Below, in pieces: positions 21,965 through 33,470 of a DNA stretch of 64,000 nucleotides. Position numbers and translations under genes: made by a program. The first letter of the stretch is position 1, and the number at the start of each line of letters is the position of its first letter. Below the pieces are notes generated by a model. The model saw only the letters and a list, made by a program, of their open reading frames with translations. It had not been told where the DNA came from and made no database searches. Origin of the DNA: Isoetes taiwanensis (taxonomy: Eukaryota; Streptophyta; Lycopodiopsida; Isoetales; Isoetaceae); contig JAJEKV010000025.1 in the NCBI GenBank assembly GCA_021234155.1, positions 6,677,310 to 6,741,309 of the forward strand. The letters run 5' to 3'.

Positions 21965-22150
21965 AACTTTTAGGGGGAGGCAGTGTTAACCACCTAGTGG
22001 TTAACATTGTGCATGCACATGTTAGGTGCATGCACATGTTAGGTGTCAGTGGTGGCAGACTGACACTTGGCATGATTAGGTTAACATAAGTGTAGGGATT
22101 AGATTTAGTTAGATGTACGGCTCAGATTTGCGGTCTACACTATATTAGAC
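21965..22150 (+). repeat. Polypurine tract and truncated 3' LTR
   Basis: TTTTAGGGGGAGGCAG ends directly before TGTTAACC at 21984, so it is the plus-strand primer. The LTR copy is identical to the 5' LTR until 22150 (TATATTAGAC), then continues as unrelated GAATTCGTAAAG. Confidence 0.85.
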
Positions 22151-23429
22151 GAATTCGTAAAGCTTGTGTCGTTCAGCGACTTCTTTATTTGGGCCAACAA
22201 GGGCTTCACGGAAAGTGGGTGTCAAGAAGGATACAGATGCAAAAAGAGCCGGATCCTTGGGAGCAGTAGCTTGAAGTGTAGAAAATCTTGGGGCAGCCAT
22301 GGTAACAATTTGCAGAAACGAAGAGTGATTCAAAGGCGGAGGACGAAAGTCGAGTACTGAGGACAAAGGCGCAGAAGAACGAAAAGGTTTGTTTTAGGGC
22401 TAACCGGAGGCGGAAGAGGTATGAAGAGGGCTGGAACCGAGCCGCTGATGGTGCCAGTGTCGAAAGATGCCAAGAAGTGTATTGAGAGGCAAAATTTGGC
22501 TAAGTCCCAAAAACGTAAGGGAGAAGCAATGAACGGTGAGGATGAGACGTGAAAGAAGGATCGGAGGTGACAGTGGGCAAAGGACACATATTAATGTTCA
22601 CGGCGTGAAAAGAAGGAATTGCATTCAATGCGTGCAACTTCGAAGTGGGATATCATTAAAAGGAATGTGTCGGGAAGGTACCATGGCTAGATATGCGGCG
22701 GGAGAAAAGATTCTCATTTTAGAAACAAAATTTTTGCATTGCAAAACCGTTGGCGATTGGTGTGATTGGTCCACGCCGACAAGGAGTTCCTCGATTGGCT
22801 ATATAAGACGAACCGAGTAACGGAAGGCATCCGATGGCGCCGGCATGGCCTTTACCGGTTTGAACGAGGACCGCACTATGCCCACGAACCGCCGAATGGA
22901 TTACCCGCAAGATGAATTGTCTCGGATCTCTCGCGCCGCCACAACCGTGGCATTGAATGGATTCGCCGGTGTGCGGGATGGCTGAACATCCCACCGAAGA
23001 CCAACGGGATGGAGGTGGTTCACCACCTTATTTGGGATCCCGAAAGAGAACCTCTACCATCTCCTCGCATCACCTCCTCTCGCTCAACCCAGAGTAGAGG
23101 GTTTTTCCTCTTAGGACTTAGTAGATAGGGCTCGAGCGTTTTTGTATATAGGGCGGTGCCCATAAGCGGAAATAGCCGGTCAGCGCCCACATTTTGTAAA
23201 AAATCTCCACTATAATAGAATATGCCGCCTTTCTAGTCACTTTTACGTGGTGTTTGCGCCTTGAACTCAGATCTGTTTGTTGATTTTATTTATGCGTGTG
23301 ATGAAATGTTTTGAGACGAAAACCATTAACCAATGTAGGTAATGGAGTGCCATCTAACTCTGCCGGTGGAAAACGCTTGGTCTAACCACTTGAACAATTT
23401 GATAAGGGCCAAGCCAACGAAACTTGAGT
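22151..23429. other. Unassigned region between two LTR elements
   Basis: No known domain was found. A minus-strand frame (22366-22145) reads MAAPRFSTLQATAPKDPALF but matches nothing I recognise. The part from 23200 to 23429 continues the 3' end of the gypsy pol region on the minus strand. No second gypsy LTR (start GTTTGTGGTCCGGG in plus) could be found here, so the 3' LTR seems lost. Confidence 0.4.
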
Positions 23430-24132
23430 TTACCCGGAAAATTTTTGTACCGAAATCATAAAGAAGAACCAAATCGCCTTCTTTGAATGTTTTTGTCTTC
23501 GACGTTTGTCATGTAAAGATTTTTGCAACCGTTGTCCATGAAGAACACGAATATAAGCATCCCGTCGAAGTTCATCCAACTGTTCTAATTGATAGACCCT
23601 TTCTTTGAGTCGCGGCAGGGGATTATGAGCAAGAGTTGAAAACGCGAGTGTTGGAAGGATGTATTCAAACGGCATGAGAGCTTCACGACCATAAACCAAT
23701 TTAAAAGGAGTGTGACCGGTAGCAATCTTAAAACAAGTATTGTAGGCCCAAAGAACGATAGGAAGTTTTGTCCGCCAATCTGCGGGAAGCGTCCACAAAT
23801 TTTCTTGAATGGTGACCCGAGTTTTGTTGGTGCTTTCGCCAAACCATTACCTTGAGGATAGTAAGGTGTGCTCTTGTGATGATGTATCGAGGAGATAATC
23901 CGTCGAGCTCCTTGATAGTGTGATTGATGAAATGGACACCACGGGTCAGCGACCAGCCCGTGGGGCAGCCGAATCGCGTTATAATTTGTTGATAGAGGAC
24001 CCTAGCCGTGGCTTGCTGCGGTGTTGTGCGGAAGTGCACAAGCTTCGCCCATTTGGTGGCGTGGTCGGTGAGAACCGAATGTATCGCACGCGGGTGCCGC
24101 CGGGGAGGATCTATAGGTCCCACAAAGTCCAT
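23430..24132 (-). pseudogene. Ty3/gypsy integrase
   Basis: Two overlapping frames hold the core. 24132-23728 has MDFVGPIDPP, VLTDHATKWAKLVHF and TRGVHFINHTIKEL, where the second catalytic Asp (normally SDRG) reads Thr. 23798-23430 has WRTKLPIVLWAYNTCFKIAT, GHTPFKLVYGREALMPFEY and the C-terminal part. A frame break separates the halves, and the changed Asp rules out activity. Confidence 0.85.
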
Positions 24133-24628
24133 TCCCCATTTGGCCGAAGGGAAGTGGCGTGGCGACCGGCCGCGTCAAGGGAAGAGCCGCGGGCACGTCG
24201 GGCGCCCCACCCGCCGGCAAGCGTCACACGCGTCGGGCGTGGGCGTGAGCATCTTTGAAGAGCGTGGACCAATAATACCCGGCGAGAAGGATTTTATGTC
24301 TTGTCGTGGTGTCACCATGAAAATGACCACCACCTAGCCCTTGATGAGCTTCTCGAACAATATCTGGAACTTCATGAGGTAGAACACAGCGTCGAGGATG
24401 GTGTCCTTACCCTTTTTGTAGAGATGTCCTGCAACCATGGTGTAGTCACGGACCTCTCTGAGAAATTGATGGCGACGGATTGTCGCCGGGGGAAGAGAGC
24501 CGTCTCGTCTTACGGTGGAAGAGCACCCGTGAGGAGGTACTGCTGAAAATCATGGAACCAATGTGGTGTTGCCGTTACTAAAAAGAGCCGAAAGCATCGG
24601 AAAGGCGCCTCGAGACTCGGTTGAGGGA

Positions 24629-24994
24629 TCATCCGTGTGGATGCGAAAGATAATCCGGGACTACATGAGATTTGCCGGCCTTATGAACGATTTCAAAAGG
24701 AGCAAATTCTTGGAGAAGAAGGACCCAACGAGCAATGCGGCCCGTGGGCGTGGACTTGTTGATCAAATAGAGGAGTGCTTGGTGGTCCACAAAGAACTTG
24801 ATTTGACTGCCCAAAAGGTAATGACCAAGCGTTGGACCGTAAAAAATGAGACCCAAAGCTTCACGCCCGGGTGGCGAGAATAGTTGCTTCGCCGCCAAAT
24901 TGAGTTTTCTACCGGCGTGGCGATTTGGTTTGTCGATTAATGTCGCATCATATTCTTGAGAAAGAACAGCTCCAATAGCAAAACGCCGAGACAT
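24629..24994 (-). pseudogene. Ty3/gypsy RNase H
   Basis: The frame has FAIGAVLSQEYDA, NLAAKQLFSPPGREALGLIF, FFVDHQALLYLINKSTPTGR and ARWVLLLQEFAPFEIVHKAG, the typical Ty3 RNase H series. It is one open frame of 121 codons but is disconnected from the RT frame to its right. Confidence 0.85.
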
Positions 24995-25138
24995 CTACAT
25001 GAGCGTGGAAAGGGCTTGTCCCATTGAGGAGGAACAAGAACCGTGCACGAGTAAGCAAAAGCTTCACCTGTTGGAAAGCGACTTCCACAGGAATTCCACG
25101 CCAGTGGATTAAATCACCGTGAGTTTATGAATGGGATC

Positions 25139-25660
25139 TCAAGCAATGGTCGCTAGTCCAGGTATGAAGGTGGAGTAATAATTGACCTTACCCAGGAAAG
25201 AGCGTGTCTCCTTGATATTGGCTGGTGCTTGAGCCTTGAGCACACAACTGATTTTGGCAGGATCTGTGGTGATACCTGCTTTGCTGACAACATGGCCTAA
25301 CAGAACACCAGAGGTGACGCAAAAGGTGCATTTCTCAGGATTGAGACTAATGCCGGACTCATCACATTTCTGGAAGACGAGTTCCAATTTATCCAAATGG
25401 TCAGCCATGGAACTGTAGGCAGAGAAGTCATCTTGAAAAATTTGCAAGAAGGGATTTTCCTTCATGAAATCATGAAAAACTGAGAGCATGATGCGTTGAA
25501 ACGTTGATGGAGAGTTTGATAGTCCAAAAGGAACCACCTTGTAGGCAAAAGTGCCCCACGGGGTGGTGAAAGTGGTCTTGAGTTGATCAGATTCTTTGAT
25601 TGAGATCTGATTGTAGCCAGAAAAACCATCCATGAAGGAGTACATCTCATGTCCAGCCAC
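25139..25660 (-). pseudogene. Ty3/gypsy reverse transcriptase
   Basis: The frame of 173 codons carries FMDGFSGYNQISIKESDQLK, KTTFTTPWGTFAYKVVPFGL, SNSPSTFQRIM and the catalytic box FQDDFSAYSS (in place of YxDD), then NPEKCTFCVTSGVLLGHVVS and FLGKVNYYSTFIPGLATIA. The N-terminal part of the domain is lost upstream. Confidence 0.9.
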
Positions 25661-26517
25661 CTCTTCCGAACACAGTGCGTGAAGGGAAGTGGAAAATGAT
25701 CACGTCAAAATCCGTGGCCCGATTGAGTTTTTAAATAGTCCACCTGCGTATTTTATATAAAATACGCCTTTAATCTTACCATTGTGTTTAAAAATCTTTG
25801 GGCAATGATTTTTTTTTATCGAATGGGGCTCACCCATTTATCTTTGCAATGTTTGACCTCATAGATCAAACCCATGGCAAAATAGGAGTTTGTCAATTTC
25901 CGCCTTGACGTTGGCGATCCAGCAAATATGTCCAATTAGGGTTAAGCCTGTTTTTAGCCATCGTCATAAAAATCCTTTTAAAAATCGGGTTTTTTATAGG
26001 GTACTTTAAAATAAAAAAGCATCAACATTTGGTAGGAATGGTGAGTTCCCCAAGCTTTTGTTGATTCCCCCATTCAGAAGATCTCTAGAAACTCCGGTTA
26101 AAATGTGTTTGAATTTTTGTGAATGGTACCCCAAGCTTTTGATTCGGCCCCCAGGCGAAAATGTGTTTGAATTTTGTGAGCGGCTACGATAAGGAGCCGG
26201 AAGATTTGGCAATGCGACGAGGTTGATTGTTGCCGACGTCCACAATCTCGACTTCTAGAGTCCGAATATGGGGTATGACTTCCGATATCCGGACAATGTG
26301 TCGCGGGAGGTTGGAGCATAACCGGATCTCGTGTACTTTGCGTGGTGAAAAGAGGGGTTGCTCGGTTTCATCCAGCAGAGGTTGCTTCATAACAGCGTGT
26401 ACATCAACAGAGTTGCGGGAGGTTCAAAGATCCGAAAAGTGATCAACACGTTGGATGCGATTGCAAGGAGCCGGTAAGGGTCAAGCAAAGCAGCCACAGC
26501 CTGGTCCTGATCAAGAG

Positions 26518-27531
26518 TCATTTCTCCCCAAGGATCAGCATATTCGGGGTAGGATGACAGAGGCGCACTTCGCGGGGAGCCCGAACTTGATAAATATTCC
26601 GAGCTTCTTCGTGAATGCGGTATGCGAGAGAGGGTTCCGCATTGTCAATGAAATGATCCCGCCGGTTTGCAAGTCCATGGTGGCATTGAGATGACCATCG
26701 CTGATGACTAACCGGTCCGTGGGCCCAGTAATGGATACTCTTTGCCTGGCGGAGAAAAGGTCTGCCGACCAACATTTCATAGTCACCTGGATCTTCGCCA
26801 GCTTTCCAAACTCCAAATTCCATGGGGAAGCGGAGATCACCGATGTTGATGTGAAGAAGAGGTGTGACGCCTTGAGGTCGCGTGATATGGCCATTAGCCA
26901 ATTTGATGTCATATGGGGCACGAAAGAGTTGTGTGATGCCCATTTGTTTGCGGAGTTTATCCGTGATGAGATTGACTACGCTACCTCCATCTATTTGAAC
27001 ATGGTTGACTTGCTGATTACCCACCGTGGCATGGACCGTGGGTGTAGAGGTAGCCACAGCCCCAACTAAAACAGTTGGGAGTGGTAACTGGTCCTTGAGA
27101 GCAGGACAGAGTTTCAAAATGGTTGCCAAGCTTAAAGGAATTTTGATCTTGGCTAGCTCCTCTTGGAGTTCTAGAGGCACATGAGAAAAAGGATCTGCTG
27201 GTTCCACTGGTGCGGGAGTGCGTGGCAGGGAAGCAGCAACTTCTTTGAGTAAGTCAACCTCGGCAGCAATATTGGGATACGTCTGAGAGCGTGGAGGTTG
27301 AGATGTGGAAGGGGTATCTTGTCTTTGTTGAGCTCTGGTGGTGGCATGAACGTTTGCCAATGTGCGGCCTTCAGCAGCTTGCATGAGGTTCAAAATGCTT
27401 TGGCGAACTTTTGGCATGACATGTGGCATGAGCTTCTCCAAGTCAGGTGCAAAGTGTACCTTTTTTTCGTCCGCATGAGGAATGGTGTCAACGGCAAAGG
27501 CAGGTTGCGTGCCATTCGGAATAATGGTCAA
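26518..27531 (-). pseudogene. Ty3/gypsy protease region
   Basis: The frame of 337 codons has a proline-rich linker, then VQIDGGSVVNLITDKLRKQM, the retropepsin active site in the form DGGS, and DIKLANGHITRPQGV with YEMLVGRPFLRQA, the flap and C-terminal blocks. It overlaps the nucleocapsid frame by about 40 bases. Confidence 0.8.
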
Positions 27532-28162
27532 GGGACGTGATGCCTTGGTCTGGCGTGAAACTAAACCAACCCAATTTGACTACCGGATTTGGAGGATTAA
27601 GTGCCTGAAAAATTTCCTCTTGTGCTTGTTGATCCAGCTGAGGTTGATTTGCTGGAGCTGGTTGATAGCGTGATTGCTGAGGCGCTCTTGGTGGCTTCTT
27701 AAGAACTGGTCTCGGGCCTTGTTTGCCATTAGCAATCCAGAGTTGGTAAGCCGTGAGGCGGACCGATGTGGTCTGATTTGTGCCAGGAAGCTGTACCTGA
27801 ACTTGTGGAAGTTGAGGACACGCCGTGGTGGTATGACCCCATTCTTGACAGTGATAACACTGAGCTTTAGAAGGATCAAAAGGAGGACGTGGGTTGGATC
27901 CCCGTGGTTGCTCCTGTTGCTGATAGAGTTGCGTGGGTTGTACCGAAGTGGTGGTCTGGCGATAGTGCGATTGTTGCTGAGGTGTGGTTTGCACTTGATA
28001 AACCATTTTGTTGCGGAACGGTGTGGGATGAGTGCGAGTGCACTCTTCCGTGGCATGATTGCACATGTTGCATCGCTTGCAATGAGGCGGGCCATTGGTG
28101 GAGTTGCACTCATTTGCCAAATGGCCTTGGTATTTGCAAATATGGCACCGTGATTTGATCAA
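27488..28162 (-). pseudogene. Ty3/gypsy nucleocapsid with three zinc knuckles
   Basis: CHICKYQGHLANEC, CKRCNMCNHATEEC and CYHCQEWGHTTTAC are CX2CX4HX4C knuckles. A Gln-rich stretch lies between the second and third. This is the RNA-binding part of gag. Confidence 0.9.
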
Positions 28163-28399
28163 GCTTGTGGATTAGCGTGTTGAGGCTGAATGTACCGCTT
28201 TGTGGAACCATGACAGTGGAATGAACGGGAGCTCTTGAAAGAGCCACGCCTCGTGAGGAAACATTGATCGAGTGATTGACAAGGTCGATAGCCCGCTCCA
28301 AAGTCTTGGGACGCAGTATTCATCATGAGTCGAATGGTCGGAGGAAGTCCTTGGAGAAACCGACCAAAATGCCTCTCGTGGGGTACTCCTTGAGCTTAC

Positions 28400-29345
28400 T
28401 TAGCGTAATGTGAAGTCGATCCGCAAAATCCCGGGCGGACTCGTGGGCTCTTGTTGAAGTTCATTGAGTTGCTTGAGATGAAGTTGATCATCATCCGTGG
28501 TCCCATAATGAGACGTAAAAGCGGTTCTCATTTCGGACCGATCTTGTTTCCAATGGCTTTTGTTGGACATGAGCCATTGATGAGGAGAGCCACGCAGGTG
28601 GTGGAAAAAGATGTGGAATTTCAGTTGAGGTTGCGCATGACCATTTAGGACAGCTAGAGCCTCAAATTCTTCCATGTGGGCCCGAGCACTTTGGTCTAAC
28701 GGTTTGCCTTTCGTGTTGCCAAAGGTGGGATAAGTCGGTTCAGTCCGAAAGGTAGATGTGAAAGTCTTTGGGCTTTGTGAACAACGATAGTGAGGATATT
28801 GAGGTTGAGTTGGATGTGGCATGGTGCCCGGGCGACCACGATGAAGGGGTGATTGCGGTTGAGAAACGAAGTAGCCGGAGCATTGGTTTTGAGATCCGTA
28901 AGGTTGTAAACGGAAGGGCAAAGGGGGAAACGTAGGGAAAGGATATTCCCGGGTAGGTGCAAAGGAGACGTGTGGATAGCCGCGGTGCCACCCGGGAGAT
29001 GAGGGTTGTGAAGGAAGAGGCGTATGGCACGAAGAATGATGGATGTAGGCATGTTCGGGGGTATGAAAGTACGGTTGAGAAGGTTGAGCCGGATAAGGCT
29101 CGATAGTGATGAGGGGACTGAGGTTGTGAGCAATGTTTGCACGCTTGGGGCGGAACTGGGGCGAGACAAGACACGAGGGGGTGGTGGCGCCGACCGAGCC
29201 CTAGACCGGAAGATGGCCTCCCCTCTATGTCATAAGCAGATCCATACATGTCGCGAATCGGCTTCCCGACGCCGATGGCGCCCAAGCGAGAGGCCGCTCG
29301 AGAAAGGAGTTCTTCCGGGCGTGAAATTTCTACGCATGGCGGCAT
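28400..29345 (-). pseudogene. Ty3/gypsy gag capsid region
   Basis: Within 28921-28400 the frame has ARAHMEEFEALAVLNGHAQP, FHHLRGSPHQWLMSNKSHWK and DQLHLKQLNELQQEP, matching retrotransposon gag. An overlapping frame (29345-28740) upstream is proline/serine-rich and may hold the N-terminus. A frame break near 28750 joins them. Confidence 0.75.
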
Positions 29346-29384
29346 GTAAGAAAGTAGGATAGAATCGCACCGGCCAGCGGCATG

Positions 29385-29953
29385 TGTTTGTGGTCCGGGT
29401 TCTGAACTCCCCGAAGACAGCCCTCCTGTGAGGACCCGTGGATCTAACAGAGAGTCCGGGGACTATGTCACGCGGGATTTGCAAGAAGAGAAGAAAACAA
29501 CAAATGAGAGGAAAATGATAAGCTTCCTTGATATCAATGATGAACATACATGAGCTCTCGCAATAGAGAGAAAAACCGAAAGGAGACAAGACTCAAAACT
29601 CATCTAAAAACTCATGTGCTAGCTCTACTCATATATATAGTACAATGGCCTTGGGCCCAATATAGACACTCGACCGATCTCTCTTGCGGCTCAAGGAGGC
29701 CCGATTTGCGGGAATGTTGGCGGTGCCTCTTGAAGTGCCTAGAATCACGCCGGACGCCGACGCGGTGAAGGGCCGCCACTTGTCCGAAGCGGCGCCTTTG
29801 TTGATTCGCCAGAGGCTTTGATCAAGGAAATCTCGCCGCTGGTCTTCATGGAGCCTTTGATGGTCAATTGACGGGTGGATCCGAGGATCCTTGAGCTTGA
29901 CCTCGTGCTGTCAGAGATGCATGAATAGTCCTGCCAGAGGCCTGGGACTAACA
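29385..29953 (-). repeat. LTR of the gypsy element (5' on the minus strand)
   Basis: The LTR runs TGTTAGTCCCAGGCC (minus start at 29953) to GGACCACAAACA (end at 29385). It shares layout and several blocks with the solo LTR at 56957-57487: the outer ends, GTCACGCGGG, and ATATATAGTACAATGGCC, which on the minus strand is a TATA-containing promoter. The primer site after the LTR is not clear; TGGCCGGTGCGATTC lies about ten bases inside. Confidence 0.75.
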
Positions 29954-30032
29954 ATGTTATCCATGTTTTTAAGCTCAATTCCACTATTAGTTTTTCATTT
30001 TGGAGTTATTAAAGATCTAAAAAGGGGATTTA

Positions 30033-30103
30033 CTCTTGAGTTGCACCTGGAGGCATTTTGGGGTTACCAAAAGTGGCTCTGGCACAACTCTGGAGTAATG
30101 GTC
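30033..30103 (+). repeat. Dispersed repeat, second copy
   Basis: It shares CCAAAAGTGGCTCTG and CACAACTCTGGAGTAAT with 16372-16437 in the same orientation. It lies about 80 bp from the outer end of the gypsy LTR. Confidence 0.7.
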
Positions 30104-31422
30104 CAATTTGGCGACGAAAAATTTTATCTTCCTTAAAAAATTTATTCAATTTTCCTCCAACTATGTAACTGTTATTTAACTACTTATTCTAGAGATTATC
30201 CCTCCCTAGAATTCTAGCCTATGAGAAAAACCTTTTCCATATTTTCGAGGTCATAGTTTGAGATTCTTCCCAAACTTCAAGTTCTACTGGGTTAGTTCTT
30301 CTACTAGGGTGAATGGTTAGTGCTCTGATCTTGGTCTACCAAAATCATTGCTCTGATACAATTGTGACGCCCTCTGACCTATGCGATGCTCCCATCGTAT
30401 AACTTATGGAGATCCCTTCCTGCCAACCCTGCAGATCAACGAGAGGCCATCCACGCGGCATCAGCTACTGGTGGTAGTTGCCTGCAAATAGCAAGTAATT
30501 ATCTTAGACCAAAAGGTGTGACCTCGGCAGTTGCATAAGATAAAGGAGAAAGAGAACTTCAAAACCTCTGTAGGGCAATCGAGACCAGGCAATTTATTCT
30601 AAATAATAATGAGCTCAAATTTGAGCTTTAACATGATGAAATGGCCAACAAGTTGGATAAAATGCCGATCAAAGAATCTAACTAAATTGTAAAGCACAGT
30701 TGGATTTGGCAGAAAATGGTACCAAACAAACAGGCTCATATAAAGCCCCAAGCATCCAGCAAAGTAGATATACATAAAATAGAAAAAATCAGGAGCAATG
30801 GGTAGTGGCAGCAATAGACCTTTGACAATACATATTTTCCAGTTAAAAGTTTAATGCCAACATCTGTGCCAATAACCAACTCATTTCAAATAGATTCGGC
30901 TAGTTCAAATTTGACTGCTATATCATAAACAACCAGTTGTTTTGACAATGGTCCAAATAAATTTTCCCCACTAATAGAAAAGGTCAGCGCCCAAGATAAC
31001 AACATTGCAGAACATACCAGAAAACCAATGGCTCACCCCATGACATCTGCAAGACAAGGTGAAGCATCCCCTGATTAACAGATATTCCAGAGTTGATGCA
31101 GAAGAAGAACGTGTCTTCCCCGTCTTCCCCGGGGTCGATCACACTGCGGAAGCATGTAAATGTAAGCACAAGCAACAAGCATCATAACCACATGGCAAGT
31201 GGGGCCACTAGCACCTTTATGGCAAATACATATTAACCACATATGCGGACTTTAAGGACTCACACTTAACATGTTATGTTGGAATAACATGATATGTCAT
31301 GGATGCGAGGCATTCTGACGTTTAAGAATGGACATGGGCTTCCGCATTCTTGATTTACCTGCAGGTAGCTTTTCCTAGTATATTTTGTGATCCGTCCATG
31401 GCGTTGAATGACTCCCGCATCC

Positions 31423-31498
31423 GGCATGCACATCAGTGACTAGAAAACTGGTCGTCCCTTTTAAATCTCCCAGTTTTCCAATCACGGATGTGCATGCC
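31423..31498. repeat. Long hairpin, 29-bp arms
   Basis: Arms 31423-31451 and 31470-31498 pair at 26 of 29 positions around an 18-base loop. The left arm starts GGCATGCACATCAGTGAC, the right arm ends GGATGTGCATGCC. Fold and size resemble a young plant miRNA precursor or a small inverted-repeat element. Transcription is unknown. Confidence 0.6.
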
Positions 31499-32098
31499 AG
31501 AATGTTGTCCCCAAAGCCATTCCACATAGCATATCCTTGTCTTTTAGTCATAGTGCAAGATAACAAAGGCTTGAACTTGCCATGAGTTAGGCTAGAATGC
31601 ATATTTTGCATCAAATTTGTAAGTTGCCACTAAGGTTGGAGAGCCTAATTCTACAAAATCAGCACACAGTTTGCGTGATGCAAGGGTCCCTTTCTAACTT
31701 TCTAAAAGGTCTAGACAACGTATGTAAGAAAGGGAAAATTTCTCAATAACGTATAAAAAAAGTGACCATATCACAAGGACTTTTCTGCTTTTAGAAGATG
31801 CGGGCAATTGGGCGGCCGAGATCGTTTTAAAGTCCGAGGAGGTGGTGACGTGGCGATATCCTAAGCCATTCGATCCGCTGCCAGGGTGTTCCAGATGCAG
31901 CCTAATTTTATCTCTTGACGTGTCTTATATGCCTAATCAGGGACTTTGGTACCCCAGACGCCGGTTTAATCAGGTCTGTTCTTGCCGGATTTTGGTTTCT
32001 ATACTCTAAATTTGATCCGCTTTCGAGTTTCCGATGATCCATTTGCTTTTCTGTATCTTTCGATTGCAGTCATACACTCGTTCTCCAGCTTCCCCTAA

Positions 32099-33470
32099 AT
32101 GAAATTGCTCAGGTATCACTATCTTCTGCTATCAAACATTTCTGTTCTGTTATTTTGCTGCATATTCCTTTACTTAAGATTTCAGCATAACCAAATTGTT
32201 TCCAGTGTTTTGGTGAAGAAAAATGAGTTCCCTTATTTGGCAATTGGAGCTCTTATCGGATTCTCCTTTGGCATTTGTCTTAGTACAATAATTCAATGGA
32301 AGGTATACCCTCTCTTTTTTTTTTGGAACTTTTCTAAGTGGCATTTTTTTTCTAGCATAGCATTGTTTCTATTTTTTATTAATTGTTCTTCTTAAGAACT
32401 TTTGGAAGGTGCCCTAGGCCATTATGTGAGTAAGGCCCGCACCGTGCATTTCCTAGTGTTGTAATAATTGATAGATAGGTAGAGGGGCATTGCATGCAAC
32501 TTTTACCTAGCTTCTAATAGTTAGTAGAACATTAATAGTTAGTAGAACATTATAAGATGTAATATAGGCCTATTAATATTGTGAAAATTCTCTCCCCATT
32601 GTTGTTGCTTTGTTGTTGTCCTTGATTGAAAATGTTGAATGCAGTTTGATGCACTAACGCAATTTGATACATTGAGGAGCAACATTACGAGTCTAAGCAA
32701 TGTAACAGAGCAACCAGATGTAATGTGCAACACAGATGAGACTAATGAGACTAATGTAAAGGTAACCAACTCAAATCTCAATTCGAGATAGTGATGTATA
32801 TAGGTGCTTTAAGTTCTTCCCCACATTATCATCAATCAAGGCACATTGATAGTTGACTCTCTACACTTGGTTAACAATTATAGCATTAAGGATTGATGTT
32901 ACATTAGGATGGATGGATGGATGGATTTTTCTAAAACTTAGTTATCTCGTATAGTTTGCCAATAAATTTAAAAATGTGTTCAATTTTCATCCTCTGGACA
33001 CGATTAATGCCAAAAATTACTTTCTAGAGTTTTTTGAACAAGCCAAGATATCTTTTGGTGATGAGTGTCGGTATTAAGCAAAAAGATATTGTCAACAATA
33101 CTATAACAAAGGTATATCGGTTATTCTCATATTCACATTTGTCTCTTGTGTGCATAAACAAACTAGAGTATCTCTTATTTAGTTCTCAGGGAATTGGACA
33201 ATAATGCTTTTGCATTACGATGATCATGTTGATGGTTGGGATGAGTTTGAATGGTCTCTAGACATCATCCATATTCGTGCACGAAAACAAACGAAATGGC
33301 AAGTTTTGAGTATAATATGTATTTCAATTAACAAAATCATCTTATGTAAGTTCTTCTTGTGTAATTAGGTGGTTTGCTAAACGGTTCTTGCATCCAGATG
33401 TAGTGCGACACTTTGATTACATATTCTTGTGGGACGAAGATTTGGACGGAAAACATTTTAATCCAGATGA
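32099..33470 (+). CDS. DUF707 gene, exons 1-6
   Basis: The start ATG at 32099 follows a CpG-containing leader. A 66-bp intron (32113-32178) may be skipped: both versions keep frame, giving one or two N-terminal membrane spans. The exon 3 product is hydrophilic with NIT, NVT and NET sites for N-glycosylation. Intron 5 (33299-33369 boundary at 33368) starts GCAAGT and ends TTAG. Exon 6 ends inside the codon for Glu of NPDEY; the base that completes it is the first base of exon 7, 20.8 kb away. Confidence 0.88.

Larger units (their letters stand above)
19134..22150 (+). mobile_element. Non-autonomous LTR retrotransposon with truncated 3' LTR
   Basis: A 356-bp LTR (19134-19489, TG...CA), a primer site matching tRNA-Asp, a 2.5-kb interior without gag or pol, a purine tract and the first 167 bp of a second LTR define the element. 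The two LTRs are identical over those 167 bp, so insertion is recent. The second LTR breaks off at 22150, just after the TATATTAGAC block. The interior has no gag or pol motif, so it depends on another element's proteins (LARD- or TRIM-like). Confidence 0.85.
23430..29953 (-). mobile_element. Ty3/gypsy retrotransposon, degenerate, one LTR left
   Basis: Order on the minus strand is LTR (29953-29385), gag, zinc knuckles, protease, reverse transcriptase, RNase H, integrase. That is the Ty3/gypsy order. Each domain is in a separate frame with stops between. No chromodomain was seen after the integrase. The RT box FQDDF and the FMDGFSGYNQI motif resemble Athila/Tat-type elements more than chromoviruses. 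The 3' LTR is missing. Confidence 0.85.
29954..32098. other. Spacer upstream of the DUF707 gene
   Basis: It contains the second copy of the dispersed repeat (30033-30103), an LTR/primer-like junction at 30351 (GCTCTGATAC followed by AATTGTGACG), a strong hairpin at 31423-31498 and a CpG-containing stretch at 31800-32098 that is probably the promoter and 5' UTR of the gene. No further coding region is recognised. Confidence 0.45.

Noticed and set aside
30351..30372. GCTCTGATACAATTGTGACG as a primer site and LTR end on the minus strand
   Set aside because: No gag, second LTR or target duplication was found nearby; kept only as a remark in the spacer entry.
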